This document shows positions 37,806 through 47,358 of a stretch of DNA of 64,000 nt, piece after piece. The DNA is from Desulfobacteraceae bacterium (GTDB lineage Bacteria > Desulfobacterota > Desulfobacteria > Desulfobacterales > Desulfosalsimonadaceae). The stretch is from NCBI GenBank assembly GCA_014237465.1, contig JABZFM010000026.1, forward strand, positions 1-64,000, given 5' to 3'. Under the pieces are notes generated by a model. The model made no database searches and was not told where the DNA came from. It saw nothing but the letters and a program-made list of their open reading frames with translations. Each line of letters starts with the position of its first letter. Position 1 is the stretch's first letter. A program made the translations under genes and the position numbers.

Positions 37806-38963
37806 ATGTTTAAGTTTTTAAAAAACACCGTAAAGACCCAGTCGCAAATCCTTTCAATCAAAGCCATCCTGAGTATGATTCATGCGGTTGAACGTGTAGT
37901 GAACAAGGACGCGCTTAACCTCACGGGGATGACGCCACACACTGTCATATACGAAGATGACCTTCTATCTGTTTTGCATTACCACCCCTTAGAAGAGGAT
38001 GAAATCAAAATAGGAGAAGAATATTTTCCAGTTTCCAGACAATTGCATAAAACTCCGCTGGTATACATACCACCGCTACTGGCGCCTGGATTCGCCTTTG
38101 ACCTGTTCCCGGAACGGAGCCTGGCCCGGTATTTTTTAGCCAAAGGGTTTGATGTGTACCTTGTTGATTTCGGCACCCCCACCAAAAGTCACGCACACCT
38201 GTCATTTGAGGACTATATCCTCAACTGGATGCCAGCATCAATGGAAGCTATTCGCTCCGAAAGCGGGGCAAAAAAATTGTCACTTTATGGATACTGCATG
38301 GGCGGCCTGTTCTGCCTTCTTTACACAGCCATCTTCCAGGATTCCGACATTCGCAATATGGTGACGGTTGCCAGCCCAATTGACACCCACCAAATGGGAG
38401 TTGCCGGAAAAGCTTTGTCTCTGGTCGCAGTACCTGCCCATAAGCTCGCCCGCAGAATTAATTTCAGCCTGCGGGATATCAAACCTGAACACCTGCATGT
38501 GCCCGGTCTGCTCGGAACCATCGGTTTTCATGTGATCAACCCGTTGGGTGTGCTCAAAAGTTACTGGGATCTTCTGCTCAATCTCTGGGACCGGGACTAT
38601 GTGACGGCCCATGAAAGCCTCGGGCACTGGATTAATAACCTGCTGGATTATCCGGGGGCCACGGTTCAGGAAATCGTCATACAGATGGCGCTGGCCAACA
38701 AGCTGGCCCGCAAGGGGGAGATGACTATCGGCGGCAGACGAGCAAAATTAAAAGGCATCAACTGCTCCCTGCTTTCTTTTGCCGGAGAAAAAGATGAAAT
38801 CGTACAGTTTGAGTCTGCCCGTAAAATTATGGATGTAGTGTCGTCTCAAGACAAATCGTTTCAGGTGGTGCCCGGTGGACATGTCGGACTGATCATCGGT
38901 GAAAAAGCGCCGCAAAACCTCTGGAAGTCCAGTGCTGACTGGCTTGCACGCCGGTCGGGTTAA
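37806..38963 (+). CDS. Class III PhaC-like alpha/beta hydrolase (polyhydroxyalkanoate synthase family)
   Basis: A 385-residue protein of the PHA synthase family. The lipase-box-like GYCMGG holds the nucleophile Cys164, with later FAGEKDEIV (Asp) and GGHVGL (His) forming the triad. YIPPLLAPGFAFDLFPERSLARYFLAKGFDVYLVDFG is the typical N-terminal motif region. Length fits class III PhaC (with PhaE), but no PhaE is nearby, and many Desulfobacterota carry such stand-alone homologues of uncertain function. AGGA lies five bases before the ATG. Confidence 0.82.
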   Translation: MFKFLKNTVKTQSQILSIKAILSMIHAVERVVNKDALNLTGMTPHTVIYEDDLLSVLHYHPLEEDEIKIGEEYFPVSRQLHKTPLVYIPPLLAPGFAFDLFPERSLARYFLAKGFDVYLVDFGTPTKSHAHLSFEDYILNWMPASMEAIRSESGAKKLSLYGYCMGGLFCLLYTAIFQDSDIRNMVTVASPIDTHQMGVAGKALSLVAVPAHKLARRINFSLRDIKPEHLHVPGLLGTIGFHVINPLGVLKSYWDLLLNLWDRDYVTAHESLGHWINNLLDYPGATVQEIVIQMALANKLARKGEMTIGGRRAKLKGINCSLLSFAGEKDEIVQFESARKIMDVVSSQDKSFQVVPGGHVGLIIGEKAPQNLWKSSADWLARRSG

Positions 38964-39177
38964 GACAAGATCAGATATTTATATCCCGCCCGACCCCACA
39001 GAAAAATCGCAAATTGGGGAAATCGTATTTTGATTTTGCAGATATTACTTCTTCTATTGTAAATTGTAATCAAATTGCAATAAAGGAATACGGAGAGGGA
39101 TATATATTCATCGGATTTCCATTAAAAAGCGTGCCACAGGGCGACGGACTCAAAACAAACAGGAGGGTTATTGCGTG

Positions 39178-39261
39178 ATGATTGCCAGGAAAGATTTGAT
39201 AAACCTCAACAGCAGAGATTTTTTCCCTTGCCATTTTTCATCTGCGTTATATAAACTCTAA
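39178..39261 (+). other. Possible short leader ORF (27 codons)
   Basis: An ATG at 39178 follows AGGAGG by about ten bases and opens a 27-codon frame (MIARKDLINLNSRDFF...) that ends 18 bases before the next small ORF. The rest of the 38964-39279 stretch shows no gene. The strong ribosome site is the only support. Confidence 0.25.
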
Positions 39262-39279
39262 ATAAAAGAAAAAAACGAT

Positions 39280-39459
39280 ATGTTTATCAAAATTCAAAAG
39301 ACTTTAAAAAAAATCAAATTTTATACGGTCAATCTTCCCTTAATATTAATGACCATCCCTATTGGTTTTATCTTTGAGTACATTATCACTTTTCCGTTTA
39401 TTGTTTTCTGTACGCTTGACAGTCTGGGACAAGAAAAAAAAACAAAAACAAATAGGTAG
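39280..39459 (+). CDS. Possible small membrane protein (59 aa)
   Basis: A 59-codon frame with a basic N-terminus (MFIKIQKTLKKIKFY), a hydrophobic stretch of about 25 residues (LPLILMTIPIGFIFEYIITF) and a basic C-terminus (QEKKTKTNR). This is the classic layout of a small single-span membrane protein. No clear ribosome site precedes it. It is convergent with the PilZ gene, whose stop lies 12 bp away. I do not recognise a family. Confidence 0.4.
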   Translation: MFIKIQKTLKKIKFYTVNLPLILMTIPIGFIFEYIITFPFIVFCTLDSLGQEKKTKTNR

Positions 39460-39470
39460 AAAACTCTTCC

Positions 39471-39851
39471 TTAAACACCCGTCAGCTTGTATTTTGTTTC
39501 TTCGTCCAGTTTATTCATTTTGCCAATAATACATTTCTGCAGTTTGTTCAAATCAATGTTGGTAAATCGAATGCCAATTCCCCCTTTAGATATATGAACG
39601 GTTTCACCGGTTGCCTGAATCGTCAGCCCGGGTGATTTTGATTCCGGATCAAAACTAATGATAATATCAGCCTGTGACGGGATCGGCACAATTTCATCAG
39701 TTTCGATAAAGAAACCGTTTGACCCGAGATTCTGCACGTTTCCCGTGATTTTAATACGACTTCTTGAACTGCCGCCATATGATTCCGCAACCTTGATTGT
39801 CGCCTTTGTGTCCGGCCATACCTGGCTTCTGGTATTTTTTCGTTTATTCAT
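39471..39851 (-). CDS. PilZ-domain protein
   Basis: A 126-residue single-domain protein. The NVQNLGSNGFFIET segment matches the PilZ (D/N)x(S/G)xxG core, and RIKITGN precedes it. PilZ domains sense cyclic di-GMP; the N-terminal Arg pair is only partly conserved here (SRSRIK), so ligand binding is uncertain. It is downstream of the glutaredoxin gene on the same strand (43 bp gap) and may belong to that operon. Confidence 0.75.
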   Translation of the reverse strand: MNKRKNTRSQVWPDTKATIKVAESYGGSSRSRIKITGNVQNLGSNGFFIETDEIVPIPSQADIIISFDPESKSPGLTIQATGETVHISKGGIGIRFTNIDLNKLQKCIIGKMNKLDEETKYKLTGV

Positions 39852-39894
39852 TTAAATCCAATATCCCCTGAAATATTCTGATAACATCAATTAT

Positions 39895-40158
39895 TCAATT
39901 ATTCAGCCCTAACAGTGAATCCAATTTTCCGTTTTGATCTAAACTGCTTAAATCATCATATCCGCCAACATGAAAATTCTCAATAAAAATTTGCGGAATG
40001 GTTCTCATTCCGTCGCTTCTTTTCACGGATTCCGCGATCAATTCCGGATTCCCGTCAACAACCAACTCATTAAATTGAAGGCCTTTACTTTTCAACAGCG
40101 CTTTTGCACGAATACAGTACGGGCAGGAAGCGGAGGTATAAACATCAATATTAATCAT
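39895..40158 (-). CDS. grxC: Glutaredoxin
   Basis: An 87-residue thioredoxin-fold protein with the active site SCPYC near residue 12 and the conserved TIPQIFIENFHVGGYDDL segment (cis-Pro and GG-D loop). It reduces disulfides or mixed disulfides of low-molecular-weight thiols. GAGGAG lies seven bases before the ATG. It is 18 bp downstream of a glutamate-cysteine-ligase-like gene, suggesting a shared thiol. Confidence 0.92.
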   Translation of the reverse strand: MINIDVYTSASCPYCIRAKALLKSKGLQFNELVVDGNPELIAESVKRSDGMRTIPQIFIENFHVGGYDDLSSLDQNGKLDSLLGLNN

Positions 40159-40176
40159 AAAATGACTCCTCTTAAA

Positions 40177-41094
40177 TTACATATTTTCAAACAGATAAAC
40201 AAACCGTTTCCATCTAATTTTAAATTGGGCCAGGGGCATGCTGTCCAGAGTTCTCATTTCGAGTGTCGGGCCCTTAAGATTAAATCTTACATCAGTGAAT
40301 AACGTTGTCATATGATATAAAAATTTTTTAAATGATTGATCCGCTGAATTGACAAAAGCAATATCTTCTCCTAACACATCCGCATTAAGCGCAAAATGAA
40401 TCAGCCTTTTGATGAGTTCTTCGGAAGATTCCAGATGCGCAAAACAGCATGGCGGCCGGCCGCAACGGGACGAGTCGGTATGGTTCCAGATGTCCCTCCG
40501 TTCCCGGGACATTTTAAACTCATCCGTGGTTGACAGCTTACACAAAAAATTAAACAAGGGAAGAATTTCATTAATATTGGAAATGCCCACGTGCAGATGA
40601 ATGGACGCTGTTCCTTTCATCATTTCAAGACCCCGAGTGTCAATTTCAGCTAACCGATTATGCAGTTTGACATACCGGTTAGAAATAAGACACAGGGGCG
40701 CTTGTGCGCGACCCGGCATATAATCTGTTCCAATATATTCAATATCCAGATGATCCCTAATTGTTTTGTTTGACTGGTCTATAAACGCCAGCAGGGAATC
40801 AAACAGCTGGTCATCGTCTCTTAGCAGCGGCGGGCTGCAGTATTCAATCTGTCCGCCCGGTTCAAACGCCACCCGGAATCCATTGTCTGCCAGATACTCA
40901 TTTCCATCCAAGGAGAAACCGGTTTCAAGCAGCAATTGGGAGACTGCAGTCATATCATGCATCGACAAGGAACGGGTGGGCAGAAATTCATATTCAAACC
41001 CGTAACTTCTCAGCCCCTTCCCCTTAATTTCAGATAAAACATCAATATATCGTTGTGTAAACTGTTTTACCAGTATATCGAGTTTGTCAGTCAC
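40177..41094 (-). CDS. Glutamate-cysteine ligase (GCS2)-like enzyme
   Basis: A 305-residue carboxylate-amine ligase of the GCS2 family (GshA plant type, EgtA). Motifs: GFEYEF near residue 30, EPGGQIEYCSPP (metal and glutamate site), NRYVKLHN, MMKGTASIHLHVGI, RRDIWNHTDSSRCG and the C-terminal LEMRTLDSMPLAQF. It probably makes a gamma-glutamyl thiol such as gamma-glutamylcysteine. It is about 130 residues shorter than typical GshA2/EgtA, and no gshB is in the window. It sits between asnB (10 bp upstream) and glutaredoxin, so the three look like one functional unit. Substrate is inferred, not shown. Confidence 0.75.
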   Translation of the reverse strand: MTDKLDILVKQFTQRYIDVLSEIKGKGLRSYGFEYEFLPTRSLSMHDMTAVSQLLLETGFSLDGNEYLADNGFRVAFEPGGQIEYCSPPLLRDDDQLFDSLLAFIDQSNKTIRDHLDIEYIGTDYMPGRAQAPLCLISNRYVKLHNRLAEIDTRGLEMMKGTASIHLHVGISNINEILPLFNFLCKLSTTDEFKMSRERRDIWNHTDSSRCGRPPCCFAHLESSEELIKRLIHFALNADVLGEDIAFVNSADQSFKKFLYHMTTLFTDVRFNLKGPTLEMRTLDSMPLAQFKIRWKRFVYLFENM

Positions 41095-41104
41095 TTTTTA
41101 TATA

Positions 41105-43012
41105 CTACCTGTAGAAATTAAAAGAACAGGAAAAAAATTCCTGATACCATAATGTGAATATGATTATTGAAAATACCTGATCCGCGACAGAGACCAGTGT
41201 TTCCGGGCCGATGCCGTGGGTTGTTATTTGTCCCGCAAGGGACCAGGCATACTCGGGATCAAGTATCCCCTGCCGGCGGATTATATCTCCAAAAAGGATC
41301 TCCTGTAAAAAATCCGGCAATTTATCAGGGGCAGCCAACCAGTCAGCAATGGGGATGGTAAAGGGTTGTTTGCGGCGATACGCTGTTTCATGATCCAATA
41401 TACTGTATTTCAAATATGAATGGCTGCAGATGTATTTTTCTCTGACTGATTCAAGATCCACTTTCAGATTAACCGGTAACATGGCGGCAAACTCGGCCAG
41501 CCGGTAATCCAGCAACGGTGTCCGTGCTTCTAAGGAATGCCGCATGGACAAACGATCCAGCCTTAAAATAACGTAATCCGGTAACCTGAATCGTGTTTCA
41601 AATGCAATGGCCTGGTTGACCGGATCTTCATTTCCTTTCAGAAAAGGAGGGGCATCTTCAGAAAATAAATCTAACGGCGGTTTCTGACCGGTCAATTTCA
41701 ATATTTCATCTGACGCGAACAATGCTTCGTTCTGAATATATCGGCTCGCAGGATCGTTTTTTCTTTGAACAAGATACGCATTCAGTTCCGGAAAAAGATG
41801 CAGTAACTCATTCTGCTTCTTTTCTGAAAGGCTCATGAATTGGGATGCGGCACTTTCAATCATGAATTTACGGTAACCGGCGAAAATTTCATCTGCTCCT
41901 TCCCCGGTTAAAACAACTTTTACCTGCTTTGCCGCCATTTCGCAGACCATATCCGTAGGCAGTAATGTGCCCAATGAAACCGGTTCTTCCAGAGACTTTA
42001 CAATTTCCGGTAAATATTTAAGATGATTTTTCCGGCAGACCGCTGAATTTAATTTTGCTGAATTAAATTTATCCGGATTGCCTGTTAAAAAATTCTTCAC
42101 ATTTGCCAGTTCATTATACTTTTCTTCTTCAAAAGCGATGGAAAACAGACGAAGCGCAGGCTGCTGCATTGCAGCCTGAGCAGATACCGCCGAAGAATCG
42201 ATGCCGCCACTGATCAGGGATCCGACCTCTACATCCGATCTTAAACGGATTTTAACTGAATCTGAAAACAAATCATAAAAGCGGTCCGCTGCATCATCAA
42301 TGATTATATCATGATTGACCGCATCAAGGCGGTAGTCCCAGTACCTTTTAACCTGATATTTTCCGCTTATTAAATCATATTCAAGAAATGAACCCGGCGG
42401 AACTCTCCTGATACCTTTAAACAACGTTTCACTTCCCGGAATATATCGATATGTAAAATAAGTCGCCAAACGATGAGAATTCATTTCAGGACAAATATTG
42501 CCGCCTGCTAACAGCGGTTTAATTTCAGAAGAAAAAAGAAAATCATTTTTATTTATTAAGTAATAAAGCGGCTTAATGCCGAACCGGTCGCGAAACAAAA
42601 ATAAGCGGCTTTGTCTTGGATCAAATATGGCGCCAGCATACATTCCATTCAAATATGACAGAAAATCGATTCCTTTTATTCGATACAAATGCAACGCGAC
42701 TTCAACATCCCCTTTTGAAACAAAAGGTTCTGCTTTTACCATTTCTTTGAGTTCGATAAAGTTATAAATCTGACCGTTACATATTATTAACGTATCGTCT
42801 AGTCCGCATTGTATCGGCTGCATCCCGGTTTCAAGATCAAGAATCGACAAACGAACAAAACCCAAGCCGACTGTTTTGCCGCAGACTGAATAAACCACCT
42901 TTTTTCGGTCATCCGGACCGCGATGCTGCAGAATTCCATTCATTTGATCAACACGTCGGCTGATCTCATGAAATGTTAGATCAGGTGATATCATTCCATT
43001 AACACCGCACAT
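41105..43012 (-). CDS. asnB: Asparagine synthetase (glutamine-hydrolysing)
   Basis: A 635-residue protein. The N-terminal Ntn glutaminase domain starts MCGVNGMI, where Cys2 is the nucleophile, and continues with LQHRGPDD and CNGQIYN. The C-terminal synthetase has the pyrophosphatase loop SLISGGIDSSAVSA and GEGADEIFAGYRKF. It makes Asn from Asp, Gln and ATP, but enzymes of this class also amidate other carboxylates. The next genes are a GCL-like ligase (10 bp away) and a glutaredoxin, which hints at a product beyond ordinary Asn. Confidence 0.88.
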   Translation of the reverse strand: MCGVNGMISPDLTFHEISRRVDQMNGILQHRGPDDRKKVVYSVCGKTVGLGFVRLSILDLETGMQPIQCGLDDTLIICNGQIYNFIELKEMVKAEPFVSKGDVEVALHLYRIKGIDFLSYLNGMYAGAIFDPRQSRLFLFRDRFGIKPLYYLINKNDFLFSSEIKPLLAGGNICPEMNSHRLATYFTYRYIPGSETLFKGIRRVPPGSFLEYDLISGKYQVKRYWDYRLDAVNHDIIIDDAADRFYDLFSDSVKIRLRSDVEVGSLISGGIDSSAVSAQAAMQQPALRLFSIAFEEEKYNELANVKNFLTGNPDKFNSAKLNSAVCRKNHLKYLPEIVKSLEEPVSLGTLLPTDMVCEMAAKQVKVVLTGEGADEIFAGYRKFMIESAASQFMSLSEKKQNELLHLFPELNAYLVQRKNDPASRYIQNEALFASDEILKLTGQKPPLDLFSEDAPPFLKGNEDPVNQAIAFETRFRLPDYVILRLDRLSMRHSLEARTPLLDYRLAEFAAMLPVNLKVDLESVREKYICSHSYLKYSILDHETAYRRKQPFTIPIADWLAAPDKLPDFLQEILFGDIIRRQGILDPEYAWSLAGQITTHGIGPETLVSVADQVFSIIIFTLWYQEFFSCSFNFYR

Positions 43013-43385
43013 CGACGAATATTACCTTAGAATATGAATGATTAAGAATTTAAAAAAATTTTGTTATGTATAAAAATATATCGCCAAAGTCAGTTAATTT
43101 CAAAAACTTATTTTATTTGGAACTTTAAAAAATTTTATGTTACTAATTTATGATAAATTATTATGTTACATTGTCAATTCATCATTCTGTGTTTTGCCCA
43201 AAACAATAAATATCGATTAACATTCTGATATTTTAATCTATGTTAACGACATATAAAATATAATTTATCAATTAAATTTATTTATAATGCGTTGTAATTT
43301 TGACATATACCCGGAAAATCAACATCACTTTTTTTTCCGTATCCCTTCGGAGAAAAGGGATAAAAATAATTCAAAAATTATTTTC
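43013..43385. other. AT-rich intergenic region
   Basis: A very AT-rich stretch between divergent asnB and the CULT gene. Several TATAAT-like hexamers are present but AT content makes them unreliable. No hairpin, RNA or gene is supported. The frame of the CULT gene is open from 43287, but that part encodes no recognisable domain. Confidence 0.5.
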
Positions 43386-43733
43386 ATGGAGAAAGATCAA
43401 AATAAAAAAAATACCTTTAAAAAAGAGTTTGTTTTATGCAGGGCCTGCAAGCATAAAATAACAACACATCAGGAAATAATAAGTGTCAATGGCTCTCACC
43501 AGCATACATTTGCCAACCCAAACGGTGTCATATTTGATATCGGGTGCTACAAAACAGCACCTGGATGTATAAATACCGGGCCATTTACTGACGAATTTTC
43601 ATGGTTTAAAGGCTACATGTGGCGGGTTTCAATATGCGCGTCATGCCTTGCGCACCTGGGTTGGCTGTTTCTTTCAGCCAAAAATGATCTTTTTAGCGGT
43701 TTAATCATAGATCGACTCATTGATTCCAATTAA
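43386..43733 (+). CDS. Single-domain CULT (cereblon-type) protein
   Basis: A 115-residue protein if started at the ATG at 43386 (the frame opens at 43287, giving 148). It matches the CULT domain, the thalidomide-binding part of cereblon. Zinc ligands are Cys18-x-x-Cys21 and Cys84-x-x-Cys87. The aromatic cage is Trp73, Trp79 and Trp93, with the same 6- and 14-residue spacings as human Trp380, 386 and 400; ANPNG, EFSWFKGY and HLGWLF motifs match too. No signal peptide. The natural ligand of bacterial CULT proteins is unsettled; cyclic-imide-ended peptides from damaged proteins are a candidate. No ribosome site decides between the two starts. Confidence 0.88.
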   Translation: MEKDQNKKNTFKKEFVLCRACKHKITTHQEIISVNGSHQHTFANPNGVIFDIGCYKTAPGCINTGPFTDEFSWFKGYMWRVSICASCLAHLGWLFLSAKNDLFSGLIIDRLIDSN

Positions 43734-44012
43734 TTTTTTATTGTGATCGATGCCGCAAAAAACCATAAAAGGCATATTTTTATATATAATTTTTAAATGT
43801 GAATAAACAATTAATTTTTTATACTATTCAACCAAATCTAAACATATATTTATTGACAACTAATCATATTTTTAATATATAAAAATAACATATATTATTT
43901 AATTCTGCTCGGCGTTACAACACATATGTATAAATAACCTAATAATATATAACAATTAAAACTCAATCACCGGGTAAATTATTGTATAAATCAAAGAAAT
44001 AATGAGGACAAC

Positions 44013-44894
44013 ATGCCATACAAACTGATCGGTACGTTAATTGCTTTGTTTTTTTATGGATGTACACTAAATTTCTCCACAATAATTTTAACCCCCGGTC
44101 TTGCCGATGCTCAAATGTCAGAGCTTTCAGAAATTCAGAATGGTATCTTTTATCTTTCACACAAAAATATGGGGATCACCTCAGAAACTTTTAAAACAGA
44201 TAAATATATTGATTATGATCAGGCTGAATATTTTAGCTTAGCTTCAAAACCAAAAGTCTATACACCGGCAGACGACAATTATCCGTTTACCCTTGTCGAT
44301 CATTACATATTGGATTCAGATTTGGCAATCGAATATAAATATAACTCCATATTGTGTAGCGCCTATCCGCCAAAAGCATACTTAAGCCGGCACAATATTT
44401 CTATTGCAGATTACACAGACCAAGCATCCCCGCCAGCTGTATATATGACAACCATAGAAGCGACAGAACCTTTCCGCGGGGAAGATGTTAAAGCTGTTGT
44501 CTGGATAATTAATAATTACGAATACCATCAAAGTGAACATATTATTGATCATGATTTTCAAAACGGTCCCTATGAAAATATGGCTAACTGTGGCATTGAC
44601 GCTTACTTAATTGATACTACTATTCGTGTATCAAGTGGAATGATAGCTGTTTGGGTGCACCATAGCCCGCCATTTCCATACTGCCCCCCTCCAGTTAAAC
44701 CTTGCATAGATTGCCTCCCAGAAAGCTATTGCCCCAAACCTGTATTTGCGCAAGTAAAATGGATATCACCAGATGCATGGAATTGCCGGAAACCGACTCC
44801 CAGACCCAAAAGTAATTGTGTGATTTATCCCCCCTCCCCTGAAACTGAATCAACTCCTAACGCCAACCCTAATAGATGCATTACGTGCAAATGA
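44013..44894 (+). CDS. Secreted Cys/Pro-rich protein of unknown function
   Basis: A 293-residue protein. An N-terminal signal peptide (LIGTLIALFFYGCTLNFSTIIL, possible cleavage after ADA) is followed by a mixed Tyr- and Asp-rich domain. The C-terminal 80 residues are rich in Cys and Pro (PYCPPPVKPCIDCLPE, RCITCK). I do not recognise the family. GAGG lies before the ATG. A disulfide-bonded periplasmic or surface role is likely from the signal peptide and Cys content. It lies about 280 bp downstream of the CULT gene, same strand, with no evidence for co-transcription. Confidence 0.65.
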   Translation: MPYKLIGTLIALFFYGCTLNFSTIILTPGLADAQMSELSEIQNGIFYLSHKNMGITSETFKTDKYIDYDQAEYFSLASKPKVYTPADDNYPFTLVDHYILDSDLAIEYKYNSILCSAYPPKAYLSRHNISIADYTDQASPPAVYMTTIEATEPFRGEDVKAVVWIINNYEYHQSEHIIDHDFQNGPYENMANCGIDAYLIDTTIRVSSGMIAVWVHHSPPFPYCPPPVKPCIDCLPESYCPKPVFAQVKWISPDAWNCRKPTPRPKSNCVIYPPSPETESTPNANPNRCITCK

Positions 44895-45199
44895 TCTAAT
44901 GTTGTAAGGAAATTTAAAAAAACAATTTTAAAAATATTGTTTAGATTACTATGAACCCGTCAGTGACTGGCATTGAAAAATAGAGCCGTCGATGTTGACT
45001 ATATCTGATATTGACTGACATCAGGATAAGAAACATTGGCGGGACTTTAGAGACGACCTTTATGGTTCAAAGTGATATGATTAATTTATCTTGACTTTAT
45101 ATTTTTTAAAATTTATATTTATCAGATTTTATTTTTTAAAAGTTATATTTTTTATTAATATTACAGCAGATAACAACGACTGGAAAGAATTTATTTACA
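44895..45199. other. Intergenic region with an AT-rich direct repeat
   Basis: 305 bp before the EF-G gene. Most is unremarkable; at 45097-45120 and 45127-45150 a 24-bp AT-rich segment (ATTTTTTAAAA core) is repeated with a 30-bp period. It may be part of the EF-G promoter region but no clear -35/-10 pair can be defended. Confidence 0.4.
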
Positions 45200-47287
45200 A
45201 TGAACACCTTAATGCAAAAAGTAAGAAATATTGGGATAAGTGCCCATATTGATTCAGGAAAAACAACCTTAACAGAACGATTCCTGTATTTAACAAAAAA
45301 AATTCACCGGATTCATGAAGTTAGAGGCAAAGACGGCGTCGGTGCCACAATGGATTCCATGGAACTGGAAAAAGAACGCGGAATTACAATCGCTTCTGCG
45401 GCAACTTACTGCCAGTGGAAAAATCATGAAATAAATATCATTGATACGCCGGGCCACGTTGATTTTACAATCGAAGTCGAACGGGCATTACGGGTTCTGG
45501 ATGGCGCGATTCTGGTCCTCTGTTCAGTGGGCGGGGTACAATCCCAATCCATAACCGTTGACCAGCAAATGAAACGATATCAGGTGCCATGCATTGCGTT
45601 CATCAATAAATGCGACAGAAGCGGCGCCGATCCGTTCCGGGTTATCGATCAGCTGAGAGAAAAACTGAACCATAATGCCGTTGCCGTACAGATCCCCATT
45701 GGCCTTGAAGCGGATTTAGATGGAATCATAGATTTAATCTCGATGAAAGCTGTTTATTTTGATGGAGAATTCGGCGATATTATTCGAATAGAAGAAATTC
45801 CGGATTCTTTGATGGAAAACGCCATTGAAAAACGTGAAGAACTTGTAGATGCAGCTTCTATTTTTTCGGATGAATTGACGGAAGCGGTGATCGAAGAAAC
45901 AGAAATACCAGATAAATTTCTTATCGACGCAATACGCCAGGGAACCATTCAGCGAGAACTGACACCTGTTGTTATGGGATCTGCATATAAAAACAAAGGG
46001 ATTCAGCTGGTATTGGACGCTGCAAATGAGTTTTTACCATCGCCAGTGGAAGTTGACAATGAAGCATTAAATTTAGACGATAATGAAGAACCCCTTCCCC
46101 TTACCGGTAAAAAAGAAGACCCGCTCGTTGCCCTTGCTTTTAAACTCGAAGATGGCCAGTTCGGCCAATTAACTTATATTCGGGTCTATCAGGGAGAATT
46201 AAAAAAAGGCGACACGTGTAGTAATGTCCGTACAGGTAAAAAAATCAAGATCGGCAGAATTGTAAGAATGCACTCGGATCAAATGGAAGATGTTGAAAAA
46301 ATTGAGGCAGGATATATCAGCGCACTTTTTGGTGTAGATTGTGTTTCCGGAGACACCTTTGCCGCTTCCGGCTTAAATGTTTCAATGACTTCCATGCACA
46401 TCCCGGAGCCTGTTATCTCCCTGTCAATCAAGGCCAAGGACAATGCATCCGAAACCAGCATGGCCAAAGCGCTCAACCGGTTTACGAAAGAAGACCCGAC
46501 ATTTAACACCTTCATCAGCAAAGAAACCGGTGAAACAATTATTTCAGGAATGGGCGAACTTCATCTTGAAGTATACGTTGAACGAATGAAGCGAGAGTAC
46601 AAAACGGATATTATCACCGGAGAACCAAGTGTCGCCTACAGGGAAACAATTACAAGCAACACATCCTTTGATTATATCCACAAAAAGCAGACCGGTGGCG
46701 CCGGGCAATACGGACGTATTGCCGGTTTCATGGAGCCCGTTGCAGATGATGATTTTGTGTTTGAAAATAAGATCACCGGCGGATCGATCCCTACGCAATA
46801 CATCTCGTCATGTGAAAAAGGGTTTGTTTCCTGCCTTGAGAAAGGTCCCTGGCTGAAATACCCGGTTACCGGTGTCAAAATCGTTATCAATGACGGCGCT
46901 TCGCATTCAGTGGATTCCTCAGAAATGGCTTTCCGGGCTGCTGCTCGCGGTGCTTTTCTACAGGCTTATTTCAAGGCCCGACCGGTTCTGCAGGAACCGA
47001 TTATGAAAGTGGTGATTGAAACCCCTGCAGAATTTCAGGGAAATGTTATGGGATCATTAAATCAGCGACGCGGAATGATCATCGGATCCCATGACGTGGG
47101 ACAAGTTACGGCTATTGAAGCCCAGGTCCCTTTATCCGAAATGTTCGGATATTCAACAACCTTAAGATCAATGACCCAGGGAAAAGCCCAGTTTACAATG
47201 GAATTTTCCACCTATAAGCAAGTTCCTAAAAGCGTATTAGAGATAATTGAAAAAAAAACTGAAAAAAAAACTAGAACCGGGACGTAA
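45200..47287 (+). CDS. fusA: Elongation factor G, mitochondrial-type (spdEFG1-like)
   Basis: A 695-residue translational GTPase. P-loop AHIDSGKTT, switch [11 protein letters not shown] and INKCD are all present. The N-terminal block [52 protein letters not shown] and [19 protein letters not shown] is the hallmark of mitochondrial EF-G1 and its bacterial relatives in spirochaetes, planctomycetes and Desulfobacterota, not of canonical EF-G. It should catalyse translocation on the ribosome. It is a stand-alone gene, not in the str operon, so a canonical EF-G may exist elsewhere in the genome. Confidence 0.93.
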   Translation: MNTLMQKVRNIGISAHIDSGKTTLTERFLYLTKKIHRIHEVRGKDGVGATMDSMELEKERGITIASAATYCQWKNHEINIIDTPGHVDFTIEVERALRVLDGAILVLCSVGGVQSQSITVDQQMKRYQVPCIAFINKCDRSGADPFRVIDQLREKLNHNAVAVQIPIGLEADLDGIIDLISMKAVYFDGEFGDIIRIEEIPDSLMENAIEKREELVDAASIFSDELTEAVIEETEIPDKFLIDAIRQGTIQRELTPVVMGSAYKNKGIQLVLDAANEFLPSPVEVDNEALNLDDNEEPLPLTGKKEDPLVALAFKLEDGQFGQLTYIRVYQGELKKGDTCSNVRTGKKIKIGRIVRMHSDQMEDVEKIEAGYISALFGVDCVSGDTFAASGLNVSMTSMHIPEPVISLSIKAKDNASETSMAKALNRFTKEDPTFNTFISKETGETIISGMGELHLEVYVERMKREYKTDIITGEPSVAYRETITSNTSFDYIHKKQTGGAGQYGRIAGFMEPVADDDFVFENKITGGSIPTQYISSCEKGFVSCLEKGPWLKYPVTGVKIVINDGASHSVDSSEMAFRAAARGAFLQAYFKARPVLQEPIMKVVIETPAEFQGNVMGSLNQRRGMIIGSHDVGQVTAIEAQVPLSEMFGYSTTLRSMTQGKAQFTMEFSTYKQVPKSVLEIIEKKTEKKTRTGT

Positions 47288-47358
47288 TTCTTAAATTAAC
47301 AAAACCCGCGACCGTTATTTAATTTTTCCATGCTAAATATAGATATAAGGACTAATAA

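Noticed and set aside
43734-44012. AT-rich gap between the CULT gene and the secreted protein
   Set aside because: I saw no hairpin terminator, RNA or frame that could be supported.
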